From positions 62,001-126,000 of the forward strand of contig NZ_JAFICD010000004.1 in assembly GCF_017833525.1 (NCBI RefSeq): a stretch of DNA of 64,000 nucleotides, given 5' to 3'. Below, piece by piece: positions 33,798-41,996 of this stretch. A program made the position numbers and the translations under genes. The DNA comes from Duganella sp. 1411. GTDB lineage: Bacteria > Pseudomonadota > Gammaproteobacteria > Burkholderiales > Burkholderiaceae_D. Each line of letters opens with the position of its first letter. Position 1 is the first letter of the stretch. The notes under the pieces were generated by a model, which saw only the letters and a list, made by a program, of their open reading frames with translations, made no database searches and was not told the DNA's origin.

Positions 33798-36700
33798 TCA
33801 TTGTGAGGCCCCGGGCGGCAGCGGCTTGCCACTGACGACCCGGTTGCGACCGCCTCGCTTGGCCTCATACAGCGCCGCGTCGGCTTGTTCGATCCAGTGG
33901 CCGGGCCGGGAATCCGCCCCCGGCACAACGGCCGTGACGCCGGCGCTGATCGTCACGATATCGAACGGCGATTGCGCATGCGGCTCACGCAGCGCTTCGA
34001 CCGCCGCGCGCACCCGTTCGGCAACCTCGCACGCCCCCTCGAAGCCGGTGTCGGGCAGCACGACGACGAACTCCTCCCCGCCGTAACGCGCCACGAAATC
34101 GCAGCCGCCGCGCAGCCCGGTGGCCAGCACGTCGGCCACGCGCCGCAGGCAGGCGTCGCCGCCCTGGTGGCCGTAGCGGTCGTTGTACAGCTTGAAAAAG
34201 TCGATGTCGATCATGACCAGACCGAGCGAAGCGCCGCCGCGTTTGGCGCGCAACCACTCCACATCCAGCGTCTCGTTCAAGCTGCGCCGGTTGGGCAGCC
34301 GGGTGAGGAAATCGGTGCGGCTGATCTGTTCCAGCTGCGAGTTGGCCTGCTCCAGGGCGGCCGTGCGTTCGGCGACCTTGCGCTCGAGCGAGGCATACAG
34401 CAACGCATTGTCCAGCGAGACCGACATCTGCCCCGCGATCAGCATGATGGCATCCATCGTTTCGGCGCTGAAGGCGGCGCGGCGCAGGCGGCTTTCCAGC
34501 ATCAGGATGGCGCGCAACTCGCCATGGTTCAGGATCGGCGCGCACAACAGCGAACACAACTCCATGCCGGCGATATACGGGTCGCCGGAAAAGCGGTCGT
34601 CGCGGGTGGCGTCGTCGAGCATCAGCGTTTCGCGCGTGCGTTCGGTGTAGCGGAAGACCGACAGCGCCAGCTCGCCGCGCGCGCCGGCCTGGTCGGCCGA
34701 TACCGGTTCGCCCTCGCCAAGCGAGCCGGCGAGGAACCAGCCTTGCCGGTCGTCGGCGCGCACCAGCAGCCGCACGGCGGTGGCGCCCGTGAGCGCGCCC
34801 AGCACCTTGCCGAGGCGCTCGGTCAGCCGCGCCAGGCCGGTTTCCGAACTGAGCGCCTGCGAGGCGCGCAGCACGGCCAGCATGTCGAGAACGTCGATGG
34901 TGACGTTAGCGCTGTTGCCGCCGTCCCGCAGGTGCCGCAAACCGCCGCCCGCGCGCAGCAGCGGATGCTCGCGCCGCATCTCCCCCACCTTGGCGGCCGC
35001 GCCCCAGGCGTCGTACAAGGCGCAGGCCTGCGTCAACAGCGGGCCGCCGCTGTGCTCCATCCCCTGCGCCAGATGAAACAGGCCGGCGCGCTCCATGATC
35101 AGCGCGCGGTGCCAGGGTCGCTGGCGCCGCGCCGCTTCGTCCATCGCCCGGTCGAAGGCGGCGCCGGCGATCCAGGTGTCGCCGGCGGCCCACGCCCGTT
35201 CCGCCTCGATCCAGCGCAGCAGATGCATAAAATTTTGCGGGGCGTCGGCGGCACGCGGCGCCAGCCAGCGCAGGCAGCTGGCGTCCAATTCTTCCAGCAC
35301 CGCGGCGCGTTCGTCCGGCGGCAAGCCGCGCGCCTTTTGCGCCAGCGCCAGCGCTTGCAATACCCGCGCGATGGCGGTGAGATAGTAGCCGGGCGCGCGT
35401 GCCAGCATCGGCATGGCCCGGGCCGCGTGCCTGGCCAGGGTCGCGGCGTCGCCGAAGATGGCGGCGGCCAAGGCGCGCACCAGGTGGAACACCACGGCGT
35501 TGGTACCGGGGCCGCCCAGGGCTTGCAGGTAGTCGTCCTCGTCGAAGTCGGCGTCGGACAGGCTGCCCGCCGATTGGGTTTCCCCGCGCAAGGCGCGGAT
35601 CAGTTGGCGGCGCGGCCGGTAACGCTTGGTGAAGTCGGAATGCTGCACGCGCTTGGCGAACGCCAGGCCGGCCTCGGTCTCGGCGGCCGCCGCGTCGAGC
35701 GTGGGGGCGCAGTCGAACAGCAGATCGGCCGCCTGGTAGGTATAGGCGCCGAACGCCATATTGCCGGCTTGTAGCAAGCCCTCGCGGGCGCGCCGGAATT
35801 CCGGCACGATGTCTTCGATCGGCTCCACCCAATGGCCGGCCGTGACGGCGTGGACATAACGGGTCAGCGACGCGCCGTGCGGATAGCCGCGCGCTTCGGA
35901 GACCGCCAGCAGGTGGCGGCCGGCGACATAGGCGCCCCGATAGTCCTGCGCCTTTCCGACCAGCAGGAAAGGAACGCAACAGACGCCGGACAGCAGTTGC
36001 CGGCAGGGCCCATGCGCCATCCACAGGCGATGGGCCTCCAGGATCAGCCAGGCGAAGACGGACGTGTCGGCGAAATAGCCGGCATTGGCGGTCGGCGCGA
36101 TCAAGGCGGCGCAGGCCAGCACGCGCGGATCGGCCGCTTCGGGGCGCGTGAAATCGAGGAGTTTTTCTTCCCCCCGCCGCCACTTGTCGAGTTCCCGCAG
36201 GCCCGCCGCGATGACCGGACGCGGATCTTCGGGCCTGTGCAATCCCAGCGCCGAGAGCACCGTCAAACCCAGCTCCATGGCGTCCTGTTGCCGGCCCCGG
36301 CTGATCAAGCTGATGATCTGGACGCCCGCCGGTCGCACCAGCGCGATCGGATCAGTGCACCGCGCGGCGATGGCGGCATAGACAGCGTCGCCTTCTTGCT
36401 GCCGGCCCAGGCCGTACAGCGCGGCATGCCATTCGACTTCCAGCGTCGCCAGCAGCGCCGCATCGGCAGGCGACTCAAATAACTTGAGCAGCTTGACGGC
36501 GGCCGCCAAAAACCGCTCGGCGACGGCAGTGTTCAGCACCCGCGAGCGATCGGCGGCGCGCACGAACAGGCCCAGCGCGCGGCGGCGTTCCGCCTGGTCC
36601 ACCAGCGCATCCGCCACCGCCAGGTATTGCTCGGCCGCCGCATGGCCCATATCGATACACGGCGCCAGCCTGCGCGCCAGGCGCAGATGTTGCCGGCACT

Positions 36701-38765
36701 GCGAGGCCTGGTCCATGCCCTCGAACACGGCTTGCTGCACGCGGTCATGCGAAAAGCGCAGTACCGTCGCCGCGCCCGATTCGATAACCAGCAGACCATC
36801 CTCCAGCGACGGCGCGAGGCGTTCATCCAGTCCGTTGGCGTCCAGATCGGCCACCAGCGCCAGCACCTCGCGACCGGCTTCGCCGCCCAGGCAGGACAGG
36901 ATTTCCAGCACGTCGCGCGCGCCATCGGGCAGCCTGGCGATGCGGCGCCGCCGGATGTCGGCCACGCCCGCGCCGCCGACGTACCTGCGAATCGCCGCGG
37001 TATCCCAGTCCCAGCGGCCATCGCGCGCCACCAGCAGGCCGTCCTGGCGTAACGCGTTGACCAATTCGACCGTGTCGTAGGGGTTGCCCCCGGTGCGTTC
37101 GTGTAGGGCGGCGGCCAGCTTGTGCGCCTCGGCCGCCGGCAGGCGCAACATCTGGCCGATCAGCGTGCCGACGTCGACGCACGGTAATGCGTGCAACAGC
37201 ATCGTGGGCGGGGCGACGCCAAGTTCGCCCCAATGCGTCATCAGGCGGCCAAGCGGATGGACGGCATCGACTTCCGCGTCGCGGTAGACACCGACCACCA
37301 GCAGACCGGGTATGCGATCCGCCCCGGTGACCAGCGCGTCGAGCAGGCGTACCGAAATGGACGGCGCCCACTGCAAGTCATCGAACACCATGACCACCGG
37401 TCGCTCCGGCGTGGCGACGCTGCGTATCAAATCAAGGCTGGCCTGGAGCATGCGCGCCTCGGCCTCGCGCGGATCGGCCACCTTCACGTGAACCTGCTCG
37501 CCCAGCAGCAGCGCGAATTCGGGAAGCAGCGCGGGCCCGAAACCGACGTTGGCGCCCAGGTTCTGAAGGATGCGCGCGCGGTGCAGCGCCAGTTGGTCTT
37601 CTGGCTCGGCCAGCAACAGGCGGCCCATGGCCCGCAATACCTCCACCGACGCCTCCAGGCCGCCCTGCCCGTACTGGTCGAACCGGGTGGCGACAAACCA
37701 GCCGCGCCGGGCCGAAACCATCGAGCGCAATTCGTTGATCAGCACGGATTTGCCGACGCCCGGCGCCCCCGCCACCAGCAGACAGCCGCTCTCGCCTTCG
37801 ATCGTGTGGTCAAGCGACTGCCGCATGATCGCCAGTTCCCGGTCGCGGCCGATCAGGCGCGACGCGGGCAACAAGCGCCGGGCGAAGTCCTGTTGGCGCA
37901 GCGGGAAAGGCGCCGTGTCGGCGCGTCGCAGCGCGGCAAGCACGCGCTCCAAATCCTGGGCCAGTCCTTCGGCGGTGTGATAGCGGCGATCGGGCTCCTT
38001 GTCCAGCAGCAGCATGACGATGTCCGACAGCATCGGCGGCAGCTCCGGACGCAGCGCGGCGGGCGATGCCGGCACACGCACCAGATGATCGTGCATCAAA
38101 TCGAGCAGGTCGTCGGCCTCGAATGGCGGACGCCCCACCGCCATCTCGTACAGCAGCGCGCCCAGCGAATACAAGTCGGCGCGCTGGTCGACCGGCCGTC
38201 CGGTGCGCCCGGTCTGCTCGGGCGCCATGTAGCGCAGCGCGCCGGCGAGATGGCAATGGTGCGTGAAGCCCGGCCATTCCTCGGCCGCGCTGCTCGACAT
38301 ATTGAAGTCGATGAGTATCGGCTGGAGTCCGGCTGCGCGGATCAGCACGTTCGATGGCGTGACATCTTTGTGGATCACGCCGGCGCGATGCACGCCGGCC
38401 AGCGTCCGCGCCAGCGCGCGGCCCAGTTGCACCACGTCGGCAATCGAGAACCGGCGCCTACCCAGCAGTTCGGACAACGGCACGCCTTCATCGTCGTGCA
38501 GGGCCAAGCTGTCGGCGCGGCTGGCGGCATGCGCGACCCTGACGACGCCGTCAACGCCGGCCAGGCGTTCGAGTATGCTTTTTTCGTGCGCGAGACGCTG
38601 GACGGCCTCGGTGCCGAACGCCTGCTTGACGATCAAGCCTTCGCCCCGGGCGGAAACGGACTGGCGCGTCACCAGGGTATTCGCGCTGCGGTACAAAACC
38701 TCACCCGCGGCGAAATCCTCAACGTGTGCTTGAACGCCGAACACGACGCCATCTCGAGAAGTCAC
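33798..38765 (-). CDS. Ser/Thr kinase - AAA ATPase - GAF - diguanylate cyclase
   Basis: 1655 residues. Order: Ser/Thr protein kinase domain (~20-270) with Lys in LIVKQA, catalytic loop VIHKDVTPSN and DFN in place of DFG; an AAA_16-type ATPase (~300-600) with Walker A GAPGVGKS; a long helical TPR-like region (~650-1240); a GAF domain (~1290-1450); a short coiled coil; and a C-terminal GGDEF domain with RYGGEEF (~1480-1640). This is the hybrid kinase family that normally ends in a histidine kinase, but here a diguanylate cyclase makes c-di-GMP. The product-inhibition RxxD site before GGEEF is absent (RGGCD instead). It is a soluble sensor that joins phosphorylation and c-di-GMP signalling. Confidence 0.92.
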   Translation of the reverse strand: MTSRDGVVFGVQAHVEDFAAGEVLYRSANTLVTRQSVSARGEGLIVKQAFGTEAVQRLAHEKSILERLAGVDGVVRVAHAASRADSLALHDDEGVPLSELLGRRRFSIADVVQLGRALARTLAGVHRAGVIHKDVTPSNVLIRAAGLQPILIDFNMSSSAAEEWPGFTHHCHLAGALRYMAPEQTGRTGRPVDQRADLYSLGALLYEMAVGRPPFEADDLLDLMHDHLVRVPASPAALRPELPPMLSDIVMLLLDKEPDRRYHTAEGLAQDLERVLAALRRADTAPFPLRQQDFARRLLPASRLIGRDRELAIMRQSLDHTIEGESGCLLVAGAPGVGKSVLINELRSMVSARRGWFVATRFDQYGQGGLEASVEVLRAMGRLLLAEPEDQLALHRARILQNLGANVGFGPALLPEFALLLGEQVHVKVADPREAEARMLQASLDLIRSVATPERPVVMVFDDLQWAPSISVRLLDALVTGADRIPGLLVVGVYRDAEVDAVHPLGRLMTHWGELGVAPPTMLLHALPCVDVGTLIGQMLRLPAAEAHKLAAALHERTGGNPYDTVELVNALRQDGLLVARDGRWDWDTAAIRRYVGGAGVADIRRRRIARLPDGARDVLEILSCLGGEAGREVLALVADLDANGLDERLAPSLEDGLLVIESGAATVLRFSHDRVQQAVFEGMDQASQCRQHLRLARRLAPCIDMGHAAAEQYLAVADALVDQAERRRALGLFVRAADRSRVLNTAVAERFLAAAVKLLKLFESPADAALLATLEVEWHAALYGLGRQQEGDAVYAAIAARCTDPIALVRPAGVQIISLISRGRQQDAMELGLTVLSALGLHRPEDPRPVIAAGLRELDKWRRGEEKLLDFTRPEAADPRVLACAALIAPTANAGYFADTSVFAWLILEAHRLWMAHGPCRQLLSGVCCVPFLLVGKAQDYRGAYVAGRHLLAVSEARGYPHGASLTRYVHAVTAGHWVEPIEDIVPEFRRAREGLLQAGNMAFGAYTYQAADLLFDCAPTLDAAAAETEAGLAFAKRVQHSDFTKRYRPRRQLIRALRGETQSAGSLSDADFDEDDYLQALGGPGTNAVVFHLVRALAAAIFGDAATLARHAARAMPMLARAPGYYLTAIARVLQALALAQKARGLPPDERAAVLEELDASCLRWLAPRAADAPQNFMHLLRWIEAERAWAAGDTWIAGAAFDRAMDEAARRQRPWHRALIMERAGLFHLAQGMEHSGGPLLTQACALYDAWGAAAKVGEMRREHPLLRAGGGLRHLRDGGNSANVTIDVLDMLAVLRASQALSSETGLARLTERLGKVLGALTGATAVRLLVRADDRQGWFLAGSLGEGEPVSADQAGARGELALSVFRYTERTRETLMLDDATRDDRFSGDPYIAGMELCSLLCAPILNHGELRAILMLESRLRRAAFSAETMDAIMLIAGQMSVSLDNALLYASLERKVAERTAALEQANSQLEQISRTDFLTRLPNRRSLNETLDVEWLRAKRGGASLGLVMIDIDFFKLYNDRYGHQGGDACLRRVADVLATGLRGGCDFVARYGGEEFVVVLPDTGFEGACEVAERVRAAVEALREPHAQSPFDIVTISAGVTAVVPGADSRPGHWIEQADAALYEAKRGGRNRVVSGKPLPPGASQ

Positions 38766-39139
38766 CGGGAGCTACCTTTCTTTATCCGGGAGCGATTCCC
38801 AGGCCCTGATTGGATCTCCGCCGAACATGGGCACGGAGCAATAATTAGTTCCTATGATGCATCAAAAAGGCGTGACAAAAATCGTCTTTGTGACGATTGG
38901 TGGTTTTTTTGTCGAAGAGGCGCGCGATGCCGGAATGAAATCGATAAGCAAGATGTTATCGAGACCAAAAACGCGACAGCTTTGTGGCCGGGGAGCGACA
39001 GAAACCATTGCCAACTTTGAATTTCGGACAAGAGAACACCGCGTCCCCGCCTTGCGACACCCAAATCACGAGCACGTGGCAAGCGGGACCCGGTCTTTGC
39101 TCTAGAATGTTTGTATTTTCATCACTACACGGGCGAGCT
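38766..39139. other. intergenic region between divergent kinase and ParA genes
   Basis: 374 bp without a supported gene. It should contain the promoters of both flanking genes. A small hairpin (AATCGTC/GACGATT, 38880-38898) followed by a T-run at 38905-38911 could be a terminator on the plus strand. TAGAAT near 39103 is a possible -10 box for the ParA gene. Small open frames here show no homology I recognise. Confidence 0.5.
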
Positions 39140-39910
39140 ATGAAACGGGTGATTTTCAATCAAAAAGGTGGCGTGGGCAAATCGACGATCGCGGTGAACC
39201 TGGCAGCCATCGCCGCGAGCCAGGGCAAGCGAACTCTACTTATCGACATCGACCCGCAGTGCAATTCCAGCCGATACGTGCTCGGCGTCGCGGCGCAGGA
39301 AGTGGCGCCGACACTGGGCGCCTACTTCGAACAAGTGCTGAGCTTCAGCATGTTCGCCCAGCCGGCCGGCCATTACGTCCATCCGACCCCGTTTGACAAC
39401 CTGTCCGTCATCGTGGCCCACCCCGAGCTGGGCGACCTGCAATCCAAGCTGGAATCACGCAACAAGATCTACAAGCTGCGCGATTTGCTGCGCGAACTGG
39501 ACAAGGAGTATGACGAAATCTTTGTCGATACCCCGCCAGCCTATAACTTCTTCAGCCAATCCGCCCTGATCGCCGCCGACAGCTGCCTGATCCCGTTCGA
39601 CTGCGACGACTTCTCGCGCCAGGCCCTGTACACCCTGATCAATAACATCAAGGAGATCAAGGCCGACCATAACGCCGGCCTGGACATCGAGGGCATCGTG
39701 GTCAACCAGTTTCAACCGCGCGCGCTACTGCCGCAGCGCATGGTCGAACAACTCAAGCAGGAAGGCCTGCCCGTGTTCGACAACAAGTTATCGAGTTCGA
39801 TCCGCATCCGCGAATCGCACGAACGCAATCTGCCGATGATCCACCTCGACCGCAACCACAAGCTAAGCCAGGAATACCTGGGGCTGTATGGCGAGCTGCG
39901 GGCCACCTGA
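39140..39910 (+). CDS. ParA family ATPase, no ParB partner nearby
   Basis: 256 residues from the ATG at 39140. Deviant Walker A with the signature Lys: FNQKGGVGKST at residues ~6-16. Walker A' region TLLIDIDPQCNSSRYVLG; Walker B-like EIFVDTPPAYNFF; then VVNQF in the fifth strand. ParA proteins form ATP-dependent dimers on DNA and position chromosomes, plasmids or protein clusters. There is no parB gene or visible parS array next to it; it stands alone and convergent with a TetR gene 20 bp away. It may position a cellular machine (chemoreceptor or secretion cluster) or be an acquired remnant. Confidence 0.9.
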   Translation: MKRVIFNQKGGVGKSTIAVNLAAIAASQGKRTLLIDIDPQCNSSRYVLGVAAQEVAPTLGAYFEQVLSFSMFAQPAGHYVHPTPFDNLSVIVAHPELGDLQSKLESRNKIYKLRDLLRELDKEYDEIFVDTPPAYNFFSQSALIAADSCLIPFDCDDFSRQALYTLINNIKEIKADHNAGLDIEGIVVNQFQPRALLPQRMVEQLKQEGLPVFDNKLSSSIRIRESHERNLPMIHLDRNHKLSQEYLGLYGELRAT

Positions 39911-39930
39911 GGGTCAGCCGCGATTTCCAT

Positions 39931-40563
39931 TCACATGCCGGTCGGCGCCACCGCGCCGGCGATCAGCCCCCGCAAAAACACCAGGATCAACCGTCCCGAC
40001 GGATCGGGCCGCGCGCCCATGCCTTGCAACGCCAGGCCGTGCGCCAGCGCCATGAAGGCCGCCGCCAGTTCCTCCGGTTCGGCCGGCGGCGTGCGGCCCA
40101 GTGTCGCGAACAGCTTGCCGACCACCTGCCCCAGCCTGGCCCGGTGCGCATCCCACACCGTCTGGTACTTGGCCGCGAACGCCGGGCTGCGGTTGGCGTG
40201 CAGCTGCAGTTCGATCGACATCATGCTCCAGTCCGCATCGTGGTTGAGGGTGGCGGCCCAAGCCTCCAGCTCCGCGAAGATTTGTTCAGCTGTCTGCCCC
40301 GCCCCGTCCACAAGCCTGGACAGCTGCGCGCCTTCGGCCTCCATGTGCTCCCGCAGCAACTCCAACAGCAGTTCCTCCTTGCTGGCGAAGTTCGAATAGA
40401 ACGCCCCCTGCGAATACCCGGCCCGGTCGGCGATATCGCGGATCGACGTGCCGCCATAACCGTGCGTGACGAACAGCTGCCGCGCCGTGTCGAGCATGCG
40501 CGCGCGCGTCTGCGCCTGGCTTTCCTCGCGGCTGAGCCGCTTTCTTCGTGTGGATGCATTCAT
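39931..40563 (-). CDS. TetR/AcrR family transcriptional regulator
   Basis: 210 residues. Basic N-terminal arm (TRRKRLSREESQAQTRARML), then the helix-turn-helix GYGGTSIRDIADRAGYSQGA followed by FYSNFASKEELLLELL, residues ~20-70. The C-terminal half is helical (AEQIFAELEAWAATLN, the SIELQLHA segment) as in AcrR-type ligand domains. It is divergent from an epimerase-type SDR gene across a 110-bp gap with a direct repeat, so it most likely represses that gene and itself. The ligand is unknown. Confidence 0.9.
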   Translation of the reverse strand: MNASTRRKRLSREESQAQTRARMLDTARQLFVTHGYGGTSIRDIADRAGYSQGAFYSNFASKEELLLELLREHMEAEGAQLSRLVDGAGQTAEQIFAELEAWAATLNHDADWSMMSIELQLHANRSPAFAAKYQTVWDAHRARLGQVVGKLFATLGRTPPAEPEELAAAFMALAHGLALQGMGARPDPSGRLILVFLRGLIAGAVAPTGM

Positions 40564-40572
40564 GGACGTGAA

Positions 40573-40618
40573 GATATCACATGCACTCCAGATAGCGAAA
40601 CTCGGATATCACTTGACA
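40573..40618. promoter_or_regulatory. divergent promoter region with direct repeat
   Basis: GATATCAC occurs at 40573-40580 and 40605-40612, 32 bp apart (three helical turns), in the gap between the TetR and SDR genes. TTGACA at 40613-40618 is a consensus -35 box towards the SDR gene, although no strong -10 follows at 17 bp. Candidate operators for the TetR protein. Confidence 0.4.
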
Positions 40619-40673
40619 TTTCAATTCGGCGACGGCAAACTAGATTTCAATCGAACTTTAAAATTCATCTGAC

Positions 40674-41702
40674 ATGAATACTGCCATCGCATTGACATCC
40701 GCTTTCGTCACCGGCGCGACCGGTCTGCTCGGCAACAACCTGGTGCGCGAACTGGTCGCGCGCGGCGTCGCCGTCAAGGCGCTGGTGCGCTCGCCGGCCA
40801 AGGGCCAACAACAATTCGCGGGATTGGCGGGCGTCGAGCTGGTGCCGGGCGATATGGCCGATGTGCCCGCCTTCGCCGGGCAACTGCGGGGCTGCGACGT
40901 CGTGTTCCATACGGCGGCCTTTTTCCGCGATAACTACAAGGGCGGCAGCCACTGGGAGGAACTGCAGCGCATCAATGTGGACGGCACCGCGCTGCTCATC
41001 GAACACGCCTACCGCGCCGGCGTGCGGCGCTTCGTGCAAACCTCGTCGATCGGCGTGCTCAACGGCGAACCCGGCGCCCCCATCGACGAAACCTGCCTGC
41101 GCGAACTGGACGACGCCGACGACTACTACCGCAGCAAGATCCTGGCGGACCAGGCCGTGCTGCGCTTCCTGGGGAGCCATCCGGACATGCACGCGAGCCT
41201 GGTGCTGCCGGGATGGATGTGGGGCCCGGCCGACATCGGTCCGACGTCGTCGGGACAATTCGTCAACGATGTGGCGCTGGGCAAATTACCGGGACTGGTG
41301 CCCGGCAGTTTCTCGGTGGTCGACGCGCGCGACGTGGCGCAGGCCCACATCGCGGCGGCCGCGCGGGGCAAACGCGGCGAGCGCTACCTGGCGGCGGGCC
41401 GCCACATGACGATGCGCCAGCTGGTGCCGCTGCTGGGCAAGATCGCCAACGTCAAGACGCCGACGCGCGAGCTGCCTTTGGCGCTGCTGTACGCGCTGGC
41501 GGCGGTGCAGGAGCTCTACGCCCGCGTCACCGGCCGGCCCATCCTGCTCAGCCTGGCCACGGTGCGGCTGATGGTCAAGGAGGCCGGGCGCACCCACTTC
41601 AACCACGCCAAGAGCGAGCGCGAACTGGCCCTGAACTTCCGGCCGTTCGAACAGACCGTGGCCGATACCGTCGGCTGGTATCGCAGCCAGCACTGGTTCT
41701 GA
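40674..41702 (+). CDS. NAD(P)-dependent epimerase/dihydroflavonol-reductase-like SDR
   Basis: 342 residues. Extended-SDR features: AFVTGATGLLGNNLVREL (nucleotide-binding glycines), Asp-rich DMADVPAF, CDVVFHTAA, VQTSSIGV (active-site Ser), and a Tyr-x3-Lys motif in DDYYRSKILAD. The C-terminal substrate domain includes VDARDVAQAHIAAA. The family includes dihydroflavonol-4-reductases, sterol dehydrogenases and aldehyde reductases. It is divergently transcribed from a TetR gene and probably controlled by it. The start at 40674 overlaps the end of the promoter gap, with no strong ribosome site visible. Confidence 0.9.
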   Translation: MNTAIALTSAFVTGATGLLGNNLVRELVARGVAVKALVRSPAKGQQQFAGLAGVELVPGDMADVPAFAGQLRGCDVVFHTAAFFRDNYKGGSHWEELQRINVDGTALLIEHAYRAGVRRFVQTSSIGVLNGEPGAPIDETCLRELDDADDYYRSKILADQAVLRFLGSHPDMHASLVLPGWMWGPADIGPTSSGQFVNDVALGKLPGLVPGSFSVVDARDVAQAHIAAAARGKRGERYLAAGRHMTMRQLVPLLGKIANVKTPTRELPLALLYALAAVQELYARVTGRPILLSLATVRLMVKEAGRTHFNHAKSERELALNFRPFEQTVADTVGWYRSQHWF

Positions 41703-41736
41703 CGCGGGCGGGGGCATTCGCCGTTGCGCCCGCCGA

Positions 41737-41940
41737 TCATGGCTCCCCGGCCATGACCCCTTCCAGATTGTTGAAGAAGTTCTTCCACCCGTGTTGCGCG
41801 CCCTGATAGGCTTGTTCCTGGTCGAGGCGGAAGCCGGCCTGCTCCATCCTCAGGTTGGTGCCCACGCCGGTCGGCTCCAGCGTCCAGGTGACGATCGTCT
41901 CCACCCCGTACGCGGACCAGGTGTACGAAAGCGCCTTGCA
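41737..41940 (-). pseudogene. AHSA1/SRPBCC domain protein, C-terminal fragment
   Basis: About 67 codons ending in TGA at 41737. The fragment reads ALSYTWSAYGVETIVTWTLE, PTGVGTNLRMEQAGF and GAQHGWKNFFNNLEGVM, the C-terminal half of the START-like Hsp90-ATPase-activator homologue (AHSA1) family (compare VTWTLEP..GGT.L...H.G and GW..FF..L). The 5' half is missing: at about 41938 the sequence switches abruptly to a piece of an AraC gene. It is therefore a truncated relic at a recombination junction. Confidence 0.75.
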
Positions 41941-41996
41941 TCAACCTGCCGCGCTGGCGCCACGCGGTGAAATTAAATCCGGTCTCGGCGACAAAA
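41938..41996 (-). repeat. 59-bp segment copied from the AraC gene (44071-44129)
   Basis: The block containing GCGCTGGCGCCA and GGTGAAATTAAATCCGGTCT matches 44071-44129 in the same orientation with about three internal differences. At 44071 it encodes the HTH region FVAETGFNFTAWRQRARLM of the AraC regulator. At 41938 it lies between the AHSA1 relic and the chemoreceptor gene and provides that gene's last codons and stop. Confidence 0.85.

Noticed and set aside
38854..39105. 83-codon small frame between the kinase and ParA genes
   Set aside because: No ribosome site, mixed composition and no recognisable family.
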